The notes beneath the pieces were generated by a model. That model saw only the letters and a list, made by a program, of their open reading frames with translations. It searched no databases and was not told the origin of the DNA. From NCBI RefSeq assembly GCF_003402535.2, contig NZ_AP025171.1:1612001-1676000 (forward strand): DNA of 64,000 bases, in the 5' to 3' direction. Position numbers and translations under genes: made by a program. Positions 44,378 to 53,172 of this stretch are shown here, piece after piece; the stretch's first letter is position 1, and every line of letters starts with the position of its first letter. The DNA comes from Cupriavidus sp. P-10. Its GTDB lineage: Bacteria; Pseudomonadota; Gammaproteobacteria; Burkholderiales; Burkholderiaceae.

Positions 44378-45562
44378 TCAGCACAGCTCGATCGCCACGG
44401 CCGTGGCCTCGCCGCCGCCCAGGCACAGGCTGGCCATGCCGCGGCGCAGGCCGCGCTGCCTGAGCGCGTGGATCAGCGTCACCAGCATCCGCGCGCCGGT
44501 GGCGCCGACCGGATGGCCCAGCGCGCAGGCGCCGCCGTTGACGTTGAGCCGGTCACGGGAAATGCCCAGTTCCTGCAGCGTCACCAGGGTGACCACGGCA
44601 AAGGCTTCATTGACCTCGTAGAGATCCACGTCCTGCGCCGTCCAGCAGGCTTTGTCGAGCACACGGCGGATCGCGGCAGCCGGAGCATCCACGAACTGCT
44701 GCGGGGCCTGGGCATGCGTGGCATGGCCGACGATGCGGGCGAGCGGCGCCACACCCTGGCGCTGCGCATCGCTTTCACGCATCAGCACCAGCGCGGCGGC
44801 GCCGTCGGAGATCGACGACGCATTGCCGGCGGTGACGGTGCCGTCTTGCCGGAACACGGCCCTGAGCTTTGGCAGCTTGTCGGCATCGCACTGGCCCGGC
44901 GTTTCGTCGCGGGTGAACAGCGTCTCGGCACCCTTGCGCTTGAGCGTGACGGGCGCGATCTCGTCATCGAACGTTCCCTCCTGCACCGCACGCTGCGAAC
45001 GCTGCAGGCTCTCACGGGCATAGGCGTCCTGCGCCTCCCGGCCGATGCCGCGCTCCTGCGCGGAGAGGTCGGCGTAGTAGCCCATCAGGTGGCCCTCATA
45101 CGCGTCTTCCAGGCCATCGCAGTACATATGGTCGAGGAACTGGCCGTGGCCGAGGCGGTAGCCATGGCGGCCGCGCGGCACAATGAAGGGCGCGTTGGTC
45201 ATGGATTCCATGCCGCCCGCCACCGCCACCGAGCAGGTGCCGGCGCGCAGCAGGTCGTGCGCCAGCATCACGGCCTTCATGCCGGAGCCGCACATCTTGC
45301 TTAGCGTGGTGGCCGGTGTGGAAACCGGCAGGCCAGCGCCCAGCACAGCCTGCCGCGCCGGTGCCTGGCCCAGGCCGGCGAACAGGCAGCAGCCCATCAG
45401 GGCTTCGTCGACCGAGGCCGGGTCAACGCCCGCCCCGGCTACGGCGGCGCGGATGGCCACCGCGCCCAGTTGCGGCGCCGTGTGCTGCGCCAGCGCGCCA
45501 TTGAAGGCGCCGATCGGCGTGCGCCTGGCGCCGACGATCACGATCGAATCAGTGTTCTGCAT
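44378..45562 (-). CDS. Thiolase (acetyl-CoA acyltransferase family)
   Basis: A 394-residue thiolase. The acyl-accepting Cys91 sits in [14 protein letters not shown]; the histidine motif is [17 protein letters not shown] and the second cysteine motif [18 protein letters not shown] at the C-terminus. All three catalytic regions are intact. It performs the CoA-dependent cleavage at the end of the beta-oxidation cycle coded by this operon, or the reverse condensation. Confidence 0.93.
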   Translation of the reverse strand: MQNTDSIVIVGARRTPIGAFNGALAQHTAPQLGAVAIRAAVAGAGVDPASVDEALMGCCLFAGLGQAPARQAVLGAGLPVSTPATTLSKMCGSGMKAVMLAHDLLRAGTCSVAVAGGMESMTNAPFIVPRGRHGYRLGHGQFLDHMYCDGLEDAYEGHLMGYYADLSAQERGIGREAQDAYARESLQRSQRAVQEGTFDDEIAPVTLKRKGAETLFTRDETPGQCDADKLPKLRAVFRQDGTVTAGNASSISDGAAALVLMRESDAQRQGVAPLARIVGHATHAQAPQQFVDAPAAAIRRVLDKACWTAQDVDLYEVNEAFAVVTLVTLQELGISRDRLNVNGGACALGHPVGATGARMLVTLIHALRQRGLRRGMASLCLGGGEATAVAIELC

Positions 45563-45586
45563 GTCAGGTTCCAGCCAGTCAGGGGG

Positions 45587-46606
45587 TCAGGCCGCGGCCG
45601 GTGCCAGCTGCAGCCGCACGAAGTCCAGGATCTCCTGGCCGGTGCCGCTCGCCTGGCTAAACAGCGCATCGCCAAGCGCGGTGGCGCAGGCGGTCTCCGT
45701 GCCGGCGCATGCGCGCCATTCATGCAGGCGGCGCGTGAACAGGCCGAGCGCCAGTTCCTCGGTGATGCCGATGGCGCCGTGCACCGCGTGCGCAATCGCG
45801 GCGACGCGGCTGGCCGCCTCGCTGCAGCGCAGCTTGGCCGCCGCTGCCAGCAGGGGACGCGGCAGGTAGCTGTCCGCGGCGCAGCCCAGGCGCGCGCCGA
45901 AGGCCGACGCATTGGCCTGCTCGGCCAGCACGCTCACCTCCTGCTGCATCGCCTGGAACTGCGAGATGGCGCGACCGAACTGCTGGCGGTCGTTCACGTA
46001 GCCGACGCTCATGGCCTGGATGCGCACCATGGCGCCGGCCATGCCCGCGGCGTGCATGGCGTTGCAGATGGCCAGCACGTCGCCCTCGCCGGCCGGCAGC
46101 CGGCGGATGGCCTGGGCCGCTGAATCCCAGCGCAGCGTGGCCGAAGCCTGCGGACGATAGGCCCCGGACGTGGCCTGGGCCAGCGCGCGCGGCATCAGCA
46201 GCCACTCGCCACGCCAGCCCACCAGCACCTGGTGCGCCAGCGCGCCGCCCGGCACTTCACGGCAGACGATGGCATCGCCTGCCTGGGTCAGCGCCGGGGC
46301 GATGGCGATACATTCGCCATCGTGCTCGTGGCCGGCGTCGGCGAGGATGGCGCGGGCGATGGCGGTCTCGGCAAACGGATGGCTCAGCCCGGCGCGCCCG
46401 GCGGCCAGGAACAGCGGGAAGGCTTCCGCCAGCGGCAGTCCCGCCCCGCCCCGCTCCACCGGGACCAGCGCGTCGGTGAAACCCAGCGCATCGATGGCGG
46501 ACCATTGCGCGTCGGCACCTTCGCCGGACTCGCTGCGCCGTACTTGTTCATCCTGGCACAGGCCGGCCAGCGCGCGCTCGAAGGCTTCCAACAGGGAATC
46601 AGTCAT
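45587..46606 (-). CDS. Acyl-CoA dehydrogenase, short subunit type
   Basis: A 339-residue dehydrogenase of the smaller, divergent kind: TDSLLEAFERALAGLCQDEQ, VERGGAGLPLAEAFPLFLAA, NDRQQFGRAISQFQAMQQEV, HAVHGAIGITEELALGLFTR. It lacks a recognisable SEP.GSD flavin block. The start MTDSLLEAFE at 46606 is chosen by homology to such subunits. It follows the next dehydrogenase gene by 13 bases; together they look like a second heterodimeric pair in the same operon. Confidence 0.83.
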   Translation of the reverse strand: MTDSLLEAFERALAGLCQDEQVRRSESGEGADAQWSAIDALGFTDALVPVERGGAGLPLAEAFPLFLAAGRAGLSHPFAETAIARAILADAGHEHDGECIAIAPALTQAGDAIVCREVPGGALAHQVLVGWRGEWLLMPRALAQATSGAYRPQASATLRWDSAAQAIRRLPAGEGDVLAICNAMHAAGMAGAMVRIQAMSVGYVNDRQQFGRAISQFQAMQQEVSVLAEQANASAFGARLGCAADSYLPRPLLAAAAKLRCSEAASRVAAIAHAVHGAIGITEELALGLFTRRLHEWRACAGTETACATALGDALFSQASGTGQEILDFVRLQLAPAAA

Positions 46607-46619
46607 GGTGTCTCTCGTA

Positions 46620-47783
46620 TCAGCGAAGCCCGAGCGATCGGGCGATGATGCCGCGCAGGATCTGGCGCGTGCCGCCGCGCAGCGAAAAGCTCGGCGCCAG
46701 CTGCGTGATATAGGCGTGGGCGCGCAGCAGGTCGTCGGACGGGGCAAAGTCAGGCATCTGCTCCATCGCCTCGCTGATCCAGCCCGGTGCGGTCTGCTCG
46801 AACTCCGTGCCGAGGTCCTTGACATACGACGCGTCGATTTCCGGGTTCTCGCCCTTGTCAAGGCGGTCGGCCACGGCAAGCGACATTGCCCGCAACACGG
46901 CCATGCGCCCGGCGATGCGCCCGGCAATCGCCTTGACCGAATCCGGCACCGGCAGGCCGGAGGCCTTCACCTCGGCCAGCCATGTCTCGGCCAGCATCAG
47001 GCTGGTCAGGATGCGTTCCGGCCCGCTGCGCTCGAACGCCAGTTCGGCGGTCACCTGCTTCCAGCCGGAGCCCTCCTCGCCCACCAGCGCATCGGCCGGC
47101 AGGTCCACGTCTTCGAACACCACCTCGCAGAAGTGGCCATCACCCGCGAGGTCGCGGATCGGCCGCGCGGTGATGCCGGGCAGGCTCAGGTCGATCAGCA
47201 CCTGCGACAGGCCCTTGTGGCGGTCGCCATGCTGGCCGGAGGTGCGCACCAGCGCGCACATGTACTGCGCCCGGTGTGCGTTGGTAGTCCAGATCTTGCG
47301 GCCGTTCAGCCGCCAGCCGGTCTCGGTGCGTACCGCCCGGGTGCGTACGGAAGACAGGTCCGAACCCGTATCCGGCTCGCTCATGCCGATGCAGATGAAG
47401 ATCTCGCCGCGGATCAGCTTCGGCAGGAAGAACTGCTTCTGCGCTTCGCTGCCATAGCGCAGGATCAGCGGGGCAGTCTGCCGATCGGCGAACCAATGCG
47501 CGGATACCGGCGCGCCGGCGGCAATCAGCTCTTCCACCAGCACGAAGCGGGCAAAGGCGCTGCGGCCCGCGCCACCATACTCGGGCGGCAGGGCCAGGCC
47601 GATCCAGCCCTGCTCGCCGAGCGCACGGCTGAAGCCGGCATCAAAGCCCATCCAGGTGCGCGCGCGCACCGGCGCCGGCACGTCGCGCAGCGCGGCTTGC
47701 AGGAATTGGCGGATCGGGGTCCGCAGCGCCTCGTCCTCGGGCGGGATGCTGACGAGCGGAAGGGAATCGAGGGTCGAGTTCAA
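46620..47783 (-). CDS. Acyl-CoA dehydrogenase, large subunit type
   Basis: A 387-residue dehydrogenase: LALPPEYGGAGRSAFARFVL, FICIGMSEPDTGSDLSSVRT, WRLNGRKIWTTNAHRAQYMC, APSFSLRGGTRQILRGIIAR. The end has RGGTRQI where other members have GGTSEVQ. A TTG start at 47783 is inferred because CGGGAGTTAAC precedes it and no ATG or GTG lies nearby in frame. Paired with the shorter dehydrogenase 13 bases downstream; 19 bases after the CoA-transferase gene. Confidence 0.86.
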   Translation of the reverse strand: MNSTLDSLPLVSIPPEDEALRTPIRQFLQAALRDVPAPVRARTWMGFDAGFSRALGEQGWIGLALPPEYGGAGRSAFARFVLVEELIAAGAPVSAHWFADRQTAPLILRYGSEAQKQFFLPKLIRGEIFICIGMSEPDTGSDLSSVRTRAVRTETGWRLNGRKIWTTNAHRAQYMCALVRTSGQHGDRHKGLSQVLIDLSLPGITARPIRDLAGDGHFCEVVFEDVDLPADALVGEEGSGWKQVTAELAFERSGPERILTSLMLAETWLAEVKASGLPVPDSVKAIAGRIAGRMAVLRAMSLAVADRLDKGENPEIDASYVKDLGTEFEQTAPGWISEAMEQMPDFAPSDDLLRAHAYITQLAPSFSLRGGTRQILRGIIARSLGLR

Positions 47784-47802
47784 GTTAACTCCCGGTTTGG
47801 GT

Positions 47803-49023
47803 TCAGGTTCGGTCGCCGGCGTTCCCGCCGAGGCGCGTGGCGCCCTGCCTGGCCAGCTCGCGGATGCCTTGCTCGCTGTAGCCGGCCTCGGCCAGCACCT
47901 GGGCACTGTGTTCGCCCAGGCGCGGCGCCTGCCGCGTGACCGTCGGCTGCGACTTCGACCATTGCGACGGGATCGCCATCGAGCGGATCGCGCCTTCGCT
48001 GGGGTGTTCGACAACGTCGAAGAAGCCCACCGCGTCGAGGTGCGGGTCCGCCATCAGCGAATCCACCGTGTGCAGCTGCATCACCGGCATGTCGGCGGCT
48101 TCAAGCACGGCGATCCATTCCGCCGTGGTGCGCGTGGGCATGATCTCCGCGACCATGCGGTACAGCTCGTGGATATGCTTGTTGCGCTCGACGATCGAGC
48201 TGAAGCGCGGGTCGCTGTCCATCAGGCCGGGCTGGCCGATCAGCTCCAGGAACTTGCGCCACTGCTTGTCGTTGTAGAGCAGCACGCACAGGTAGCCGTC
48301 CTGGGTGCGATAGGGACGGCGGTGTTCGTTGAGAATGCGCGAATAGCCGCTGGGGCCGATGGGCGGCTCGAAGGTCAGCCCGCCCATGTGGTCGCCGAGG
48401 ATGAACTGGGCCATGGTTTCGAACATCGGCACGTCGATCGACTGCCCTTCTCCGGTACGCTCGCGGTGGAACAGCCCCGCGGTGACCGCGTTGACCGCCG
48501 CCAGGCCGACGATGCGGTCGGCAATGGCGCTCGGCGCGTAGCGCGGCACGTCGCTGCCGGCCTGCTTGGCGAGCGCCGGGATCGCGACCGCGCCCTGGAT
48601 CAGGTCGTCGTATGCGGACTTGGCCGCGTAGGGGCCACCCTGCCCGTATCCATACAACCCCACGTACAGGATGCGCGGATTGACCTTCGCCACTTCCTCG
48701 TAGCTCAGGTTCAGCCGCGCCATCGCCTGCGGCCGCACGTTGTAGATCAGCACGTCGGCATCGGCGGCGATGCGCAGCAGTGCCTCGCGCCCGGCCGCGG
48801 CCTTCAGGTCCAGCACGATGCTGCGCTTGCTGCGGTTCGCGTGCAGGAAGATGCCGGACATGCCGGCGTTACGGCGCGGGCCGACCTCGCGCACGGTATC
48901 TCCGTCCGGTGGCTCGACCTTGATCACGTCCGCCCCGAGGTCGCCCAGGATCTGCGTGGCGTAGGGGCCCATCAGCACCGTCGTCATGTCGACGATGCGC
49001 ACGCCCTGCAACGGGCCGCTCAT
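47803..49023 (-). CDS. Class III CoA-transferase (CaiB/BaiF), first gene of eight-gene operon
   Basis: A 406-residue CoA-transferase: SGPLQGVRIVDMTTVLMGPY, GADVIKVEPPDGDTVREVG, NRSKRSIVLDLKAAAGREA. Asp169 in PSAIADRIVGLAAVNAV matches the catalytic aspartate. Presumably activates the pathway substrate by transferring CoA from another acyl-CoA. GGGGAG lies nine bases upstream of the ATG but can be hidden in a hairpin (49031-49054), and a short upstream reading frame with a strong ribosome site ends exactly over this start (ATGA). Confidence 0.88.
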   Translation of the reverse strand: MSGPLQGVRIVDMTTVLMGPYATQILGDLGADVIKVEPPDGDTVREVGPRRNAGMSGIFLHANRSKRSIVLDLKAAAGREALLRIAADADVLIYNVRPQAMARLNLSYEEVAKVNPRILYVGLYGYGQGGPYAAKSAYDDLIQGAVAIPALAKQAGSDVPRYAPSAIADRIVGLAAVNAVTAGLFHRERTGEGQSIDVPMFETMAQFILGDHMGGLTFEPPIGPSGYSRILNEHRRPYRTQDGYLCVLLYNDKQWRKFLELIGQPGLMDSDPRFSSIVERNKHIHELYRMVAEIMPTRTTAEWIAVLEAADMPVMQLHTVDSLMADPHLDAVGFFDVVEHPSEGAIRSMAIPSQWSKSQPTVTRQAPRLGEHSAQVLAEAGYSEQGIRELARQGATRLGGNAGDRT

Positions 49024-49079
49024 GTTGCGCTCCCCGCCCGTGCGGAGACGGGGAAAGTGAATGCGTTGAAAGTCATCAT
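49020..49079 (-). CDS. Short leader ORF coupled to the CoA-transferase
   Basis: Encodes MMTFNAFTFPVSARAGSAT. The near-consensus ribosome site AAGGAGG (49081-49087) lies one base before the first ATG and four before the second, and the TGA stop overlaps the CoA-transferase ATG. Within it TCCCCG (49031-49036) can pair with CGGGGA (49049-49054), covering the CoA-transferase ribosome site. Translation of the leader may therefore open or couple to the operon. No protein evidence is possible from sequence alone. Confidence 0.4.
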   Translation of the reverse strand: MMTFNAFTFPVSARAGSAT

Positions 49080-49128
49080 GCCTCCTTGAATCGCGTTGAT
49101 GGAAATCCTACGGAAGCACGCAGGGTTG

Positions 49129-49171
49129 GAAAAATACTTTGTGTATGTCGCTCAATACATGGCTTGTATCG
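49129..49171 (-). promoter_or_regulatory. 43-bp conserved upstream element, copy B
   Basis: Read on the minus strand it runs CGATACAAGC ... AAAGTATTTTTC and differs from copy A (35763-35805) at five of 43 positions. It lies 106 bases upstream of the CoA-transferase start, 50 upstream of the leader ORF. Confidence 0.65.
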
Positions 49172-49190
49172 GTACCGGCGAGGGCAATGC

Positions 49191-49225
49191 CGTGCGGGGA
49201 CGCGTGCACCACGGGTCCCCGCACG
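49191..49225. terminator. Hairpin downstream of the porin gene
   Basis: CGTGCGGGGAC (49191-49201) pairs perfectly with GTCCCCGCACG (49215-49225), an 11-base stem with a 13-base loop, starting 24 bases after the porin stop. No strong T-run. Confidence 0.55.
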
Positions 49226-49249
49226 TACTCCCGCGACCGCCGGATGGCG

Positions 49250-50425
49250 TCAGAAGACGTGGCGAATGCCCGTGGTCACGCCGACCATGGCCTTCTGTCC
49301 TGCCATCGACGGATAGCCGTACAGGAACAGCGTCTGTGACGAGTCGAAGTTCAGGCCTGCATTGCGCGAGTAAGCCGCCGACAGGTAGACGTCGGTGCGC
49401 TTGGACAGGTTGTAGTCCACCAGGAACGACACCTGCCACGGGTTGGCAGGATTGCTGGCAGGTGCCGTCTGGCCCAGGCTCAGGCGCTTGAAATCCGCGT
49501 AGTAGTAAGCCAGCGACAGTCCCAGTGCCCTGGTAGCCTGGTAATTGACCCCCGCCCAGTAGTAGTCGTCGCGCGCCAGCGTATTGCCGTTGGCGAAGTC
49601 AACCTTGGCCCAGCGGTAGCCCACCATCGCCTTGAACGGGCCGGTGGCATAGCTGAACGCGGTGCCGGCCTTGCGGCTGGTTCCCTGCTGGCCCGAGGTC
49701 ACGGTCGGATGCCATTCGTCATAAGCGAGGGTGGCGCCGAAGCCGTTGCTCAGCCACGTCAGCGAAGCGCCGTAGCCATTGTTGTCGCGGAACGCCCCCG
49801 GCGTTTCGCCGGCGCCGCCGTTGGCCAGCGCGGTGGCGCCGATCGCCGGCACCCCAACGCCGAACGAGTAGTGCGCGACGGCCTGCACCGGGCCAAACTG
49901 CCCCACATACTTGACCGTGTTGTCTTCGCGGTAGTTCGTGCCGAGCTGCCAGGCGACAGGTTCATAGGTCGTGGCAAAGCGCAGCGGCGCGAAGTTGGCC
50001 ATGCCCTCGAAGAAGGAGGTGTACTGCCGGCCCAGCATCAGCTTGCCGTAGGACTGGTTCTGCAGGCCGACAAAGGCCTGGCGGCCAAACAGCCGGCTCG
50101 ACTGGATCGCGCCGGTGTCCCAGGCAAAGCCGCTTTCCAGCACAAAGATGGCACTGTTGCCGCTGCCCAGGTCCTCCACGCCGCGCAGGCCCCAGCGCGA
50201 AGGCGACAGGCCGCCCAGCGTCGGCATCCCCACGCGCTTGCCGCCGGTGGTGGCAAAGACCGGCTGGCCATTGACGACGGCAGGCTGCGCCGTCGCGACG
50301 CGATTCACGTATTCGATGGACCCGTCGACCACCCCATACAACGTCACGCTGGAATTTGCCCGGGCCGTCGCGCCAAACCCCCCAAGGGCGCCCATCGCCG
50401 CCAGGGCGAAAATCGTCTTCCTCAT
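49250..50425 (-). CDS. Gram-negative porin (OmpC/Omp32-like, Burkholderiales type)
   Basis: A 391-residue outer-membrane porin. Signal peptide MRKTIFALAAMGALGGFGAT then ARANSSVTLYGVVDGSIEYV is the classic start of betaproteobacterial porins. Barrel features: SRWGLRGVEDLGSGNSAIFV, LESGFAWDTG, LFGRQAFVGLQNQSYGKLML. It ends in phenylalanine (TTGIRHVF). AGGAGAAGACAAGAA precedes the ATG at 50425. Together with the catabolic genes it probably lets small anionic substrates cross the outer membrane. An insertion sequence now lies 224 bases upstream. Confidence 0.92.
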   Translation of the reverse strand: MRKTIFALAAMGALGGFGATARANSSVTLYGVVDGSIEYVNRVATAQPAVVNGQPVFATTGGKRVGMPTLGGLSPSRWGLRGVEDLGSGNSAIFVLESGFAWDTGAIQSSRLFGRQAFVGLQNQSYGKLMLGRQYTSFFEGMANFAPLRFATTYEPVAWQLGTNYREDNTVKYVGQFGPVQAVAHYSFGVGVPAIGATALANGGAGETPGAFRDNNGYGASLTWLSNGFGATLAYDEWHPTVTSGQQGTSRKAGTAFSYATGPFKAMVGYRWAKVDFANGNTLARDDYYWAGVNYQATRALGLSLAYYYADFKRLSLGQTAPASNPANPWQVSFLVDYNLSKRTDVYLSAAYSRNAGLNFDSSQTLFLYGYPSMAGQKAMVGVTTGIRHVF

Positions 50426-50556
50426 TTCTTGTCTTCTCCTTGTCAATCGTCTGCGCCAGACGCAAGCTTCCCGTCCGGTGCGGGCACGCCTCCTCCAGAA
50501 GCGCGGCGCACGCCGCTTCCTCCGTGTGCGCGGTGACTAGGAGAACATTGCGCGGA

Positions 50557-50582
50557 CCTCCCGATACCCCCCTGTCGGGAGG
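50557..50582. promoter_or_regulatory. C-rich/G-rich dyad upstream of porin
   Basis: CCTCCCGA (50557-50564) and TCGGGAGG (50575-50582), perfect arms with a 10-base spacer, 132-157 bases before the porin start. It belongs to a group of similar dyads also seen at 50600, 53006, 53069 and 58665. Confidence 0.45.
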
Positions 50583-50599
50583 CGTTGGCCCTGCCCACA

Positions 50600-50621
50600 C
50601 CCCCACTCATGTCGAGGGGGG
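50600..50621. promoter_or_regulatory. C5/G5 dyad with CTCATGTCGAGGGGG core
   Basis: CCCCC (50600-50604) and GGGGGG (50616-50621) flank ACTCATGTCGA. The core resembles the element at 53006-53025 (CTCATCTCAAGGGGG). Confidence 0.45.
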
Positions 50622-50641
50622 ACAAGCAGCACCAGGCGTCT

Positions 50642-50649
50642 AAAAAAAT
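50642..50649. repeat. IS target-site duplication, left copy (AAAAAAAT)
   Basis: Identical to 51982-51989 on the other side of the insertion sequence; a perfect 8-base duplication implies one simple and fairly recent insertion. Confidence 0.85.
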
Positions 50650-51981
50650 GGTTCTTCACCGATTTCCGGGGAAGGCTGCCCGGATTTTCAGGAAGAAGTA
50701 ATAGTCATCGCGGAAGCCGTAGGCCATGCGTTTGATGACCTTGATCCGGTTGTTGATGCCTTCCACCAGATTGGTCCCCAGTGGCCAGCGGCTGTGGGCG
50801 AGGATGCCTGGCAGGTATGGCTTGAGCCGTTTGGCGAAGAGACATAGTGGGGCGATGCCGCTGGCCATGGCTCGGCCGTACCACTCATGCCAGAAGCGCC
50901 TGGCGTAGCCGGGATGCCGATATGCCCAAAGCGTCTTGAGGTCGTCCTTGAGCACGTAGACGGTCATCAGCGCCTTGTTGGCCGCCAGTATTTCCTCAAG
51001 CCGGATCTGATCGGCCTCACGCGTGACGTTCTCCCGATTGCGCAGCAGCAACCAGCGAGATGACTTGACCACCTTACGGGCGGTCTTGTCGCCGCGCAGC
51101 CGATTAGCCTCATCCACCCTGACGCGGTCGATGACCTCACGGCCGTACTTGGCCACCACGTGGAACAGGTCATAGACAACCTCCGCTTGCGGGCAGTGCA
51201 TCCGCACTTCAAGGTCGTAGGCGGTATTCATGTCCATCACCGCGGCGCGAAGCCGGGCACAGCCTTCAGGGCCAAGCAGCTTGAAGAAGGGCCGGATTTC
51301 CTCTCGGGAGCGACCGCGCCCGACCCAGAGTACCCGCTTGCTCGACGGCTCGACGATGACTGTGGCATAGCGATGGCCCTTCTGGATCGCAAACTCGTCC
51401 ATCGCGATCACCGTGACCCCGCTCAGATCGACCGGCCCCAATTCCCGCTCGAGATGGCGCAGATCGATGCGCTTGACCGTGGTCCAGGCCAACCGGTAGA
51501 AGCCCGCGACATGGCGCAACGACATAACCTTGCATAGTCGCGCTACGCTGGCCGCTAACCGCGTCGTGACCCGCGCATAGGGCGCGAGCCAGTCCAGGCG
51601 CTCCAGCTTCGGGCCACATCGCCGGCAAGCTAGACGAAGCCGCGGCACGACCAGCTCTACCGGAATCTCGAACACCGGAAGATCCCGCACGCGCCGCTCC
51701 ACTCGGTCGTGGATACTGCTAACACCTCGACCACAGCCATCGCAGCACCGCCTCCGACGTGCCTTGGGTTCCAGCCGGATGATGCAAAAACGCTGCCCAT
51801 TACGGGTCTCCTCCCAGCTATCGCGTAAGCGATAGCCTTCCCAGCAGCCGAGCTGGGCCATACAATCGCGTGGGGCCAACCTCCACCTTCCTGATTCTTG
51901 TTGTGTCGCAACTCCAAGATACCAGTGGTGGGCGGTTGGCCCTTTTTGTTTCTAAACGATCACGCAGATCGGCGAAGAACC
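50650..51981 (-). mobile_element. Complete ISL3-family insertion sequence, 1332 bp
   Basis: The ends are imperfect inverted repeats: GGTTCTTCACCGATTTCC inward from 50650 and GGTTCTTCGCCGATCTGC inward from 51981 (other strand), matching 13 of the first 14 bases. Both sides carry the same 8-base AAAAAAAT (50642-50649 and 51982-51989), the target duplication length expected for ISL3. One transposase gene fills the element and its stop lies within the left repeat. The element sits between the porin promoter region and the terminator of the crotonase gene and interrupts no coding sequence. Confidence 0.93.
50656..51879 (-). CDS. ISL3-family transposase
   Basis: A 407-residue transposase. The N-terminal zinc-finger-like region has RRRRCCDGCGRGVSSIHDR and ACRRCGPKLERLDW with paired cysteines. 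The DDE core includes VTVIAMDEFAIQKGHRYATV (first Asp), AAVMDMNTAYDLEV then VVYDLFHVVAKYGREVID (second Asp region) and NLVEGINNRIKVIKRMAYGF (the Glu region). No frameshift or stop, so it is probably active. A TTG start at 51879 is listed; an in-frame ATG at 51861 (MAQLGCWEGYRLRDSW) is an equally possible start. Confidence 0.92.
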   Translation of the reverse strand: MAPRDCMAQLGCWEGYRLRDSWEETRNGQRFCIIRLEPKARRRRCCDGCGRGVSSIHDRVERRVRDLPVFEIPVELVVPRLRLACRRCGPKLERLDWLAPYARVTTRLAASVARLCKVMSLRHVAGFYRLAWTTVKRIDLRHLERELGPVDLSGVTVIAMDEFAIQKGHRYATVIVEPSSKRVLWVGRGRSREEIRPFFKLLGPEGCARLRAAVMDMNTAYDLEVRMHCPQAEVVYDLFHVVAKYGREVIDRVRVDEANRLRGDKTARKVVKSSRWLLLRNRENVTREADQIRLEEILAANKALMTVYVLKDDLKTLWAYRHPGYARRFWHEWYGRAMASGIAPLCLFAKRLKPYLPGILAHSRWPLGTNLVEGINNRIKVIKRMAYGFRDDYYFFLKIRAAFPGNR

Positions 51982-51989
51982 AAAAAAAT
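51982..51989. repeat. IS target-site duplication, right copy (AAAAAAAT)
   Basis: Right-hand copy of the 8-base duplication; see 50642-50649. Confidence 0.85.
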
Positions 51990-51998
51990 CCCGCGCGC

Positions 51999-52026
51999 AA
52001 AAAAAACTCCGGCACCAGTGCCGGAG
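51999..52026 (-). terminator. Intrinsic terminator of the crotonase gene
   Basis: On the minus strand a perfect 9-base stem, CTCCGGCAC and GTGCCGGAG (52007-52026) with a 2-base gap, is followed by eight T (A-run 51999-52006). This is the clearest intrinsic terminator in the window. The insertion sequence lies ten bases beyond it. Confidence 0.88.
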
Positions 52027-52099
52027 ATGAAACGCCCGTCACATCGAGCCTGTGACAGGGCATGGAGACATTTGCGTGTCGAGGCTCCGCCAACCCTGG

Positions 52100-52936
52100 T
52101 CAGGGCCGCGCCTCCCTGTCCCAGTCGAACCGTGCCGGCTTGCCGTTGAGAAAGGCATCCACCGCCTCCGCGTAGTACGGCACCGCCGAAGCCAGCGCCT
52201 GCGCCTGGCACTCCAGCTCCAGCAGGGTGTCGTATGAGCTTTCGAAGGTGCGGTTGAGCGCGCGCTTCATCAGCGCGAGCGCCTCTTGCGGCGCTGCCAC
52301 GAAGCGTTGCGCGAAGTGCCGCGCCTCCTTCGCCAGTTCCTCCGCCGGATGGATCGCATGCACGATGCCGCAGCGCCTGGCATCGACGACTTCGAGGCGC
52401 CGGCCGGTGAACATCAGTTCCTTGGCCAGCATCATTCCCACGGCACGCGGCAGCGCATACAGCGAGCCCATGTCGGGCAGCAGGCCGACCTTGGCGAACG
52501 ACATGCAGAACGACGCACGCTCCGAGGCCAGCACGAAGTCGGCCGCCAGCGCCAGCGAGAACCCCGCGCCGGCCGCCGGCCCGTCCACCGCCGCGATGAC
52601 CGGGATTTCCAGGTCGCGCAACCGCCGCAGCCACTTGTGGATGTCCTGCAGGCGGCGGCGCATGGCCTCCGGCGCGCGCGCGGAAGGATCGGGACTTGCG
52701 AAGATCTCCCTGATCGACTTCAGGTCGCCACCCGCGCAGAAGCTGCCGCCTGAGCCGGTCAGGATCAGCGCGCGGATACCGCGGTCGGCTTCCACGCAAT
52801 CGAGCATGTCGTGGTAGTCCTGCCGCATCTGCAGCGTCAGGGCGTTGCGCGACGCCGGACGCTGGTGCGTGAACTCGGCCACGCCGTCCGCAATGGAAAG
52901 GTGGCTGTGGCGCATCGGGATTTGCCGGGCCTGCAT
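52100..52936 (-). CDS. Enoyl-CoA hydratase/isomerase family protein
   Basis: A 278-residue crotonase: HQRPASRNALTLQMRQDYHD, GSGGSFCAGGDLKSIREIFA, DGPAAGAGFSLALAADFVLA. The first hydratase glutamate position is Ser (GAGFSLALA) and the second is not obviously acidic (SFCMSFAKVGLLPDMGS), similar to PaaG-type isomerases. Single gene with its own terminator; divergent from the deleted acyl-CoA dehydrogenase at 53173, with C5/G5 dyads in the shared promoter region. A start at the inner ATG (MRHSHLSIADG, 52915) is also possible. Confidence 0.83.
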   Translation of the reverse strand: MQARQIPMRHSHLSIADGVAEFTHQRPASRNALTLQMRQDYHDMLDCVEADRGIRALILTGSGGSFCAGGDLKSIREIFASPDPSARAPEAMRRRLQDIHKWLRRLRDLEIPVIAAVDGPAAGAGFSLALAADFVLASERASFCMSFAKVGLLPDMGSLYALPRAVGMMLAKELMFTGRRLEVVDARRCGIVHAIHPAEELAKEARHFAQRFVAAPQEALALMKRALNRTFESSYDTLLELECQAQALASAVPYYAEAVDAFLNGKPARFDWDREARP

Positions 52937-53005
52937 CGTCGTATGTCCTCCAGGAAGTGGCGGAAAGCCGTTGGCGGCAGTGTGGCGCCGCGCATGGTCT
53001 TGCCG

Positions 53006-53025
53006 CCCCCCTCATCTCAAGGGGG
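53006..53025. promoter_or_regulatory. C5/G5 dyad with CTCATCTCAAGGGGG core
   Basis: CCCCCC (53006-53011), TCATCTCAA, GGGGG (53021-53025), 70-90 bases upstream of the crotonase start. Closely similar to the porin-upstream element at 50600-50621. Confidence 0.45.
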
Positions 53026-53068
53026 ATGCTCCCAGCGTGTCCATAAGCCAGCGCCTATGCGCCAGCGG

Positions 53069-53089
53069 CACCCCCAGTGGTGGGGGGCG
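53069..53089. promoter_or_regulatory. C5/G5 dyad in divergent promoter region
   Basis: CACCCCCAGTGG then TGGGGGGCG; CCCCCA and TGGGGG are perfect arms around GTGG. Resembles 58665-58685 upstream of the SDR operon (15 of 21 bases). Confidence 0.45.
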
Positions 53090-53172
53090 TTCCCGGCGTG
53101 GCCCGGGCTTAATGTGGACGGCATCGGCAATGCAGGCTGGCCTGCCTGCCGCCAACCAACTGGAGCGCCTTC

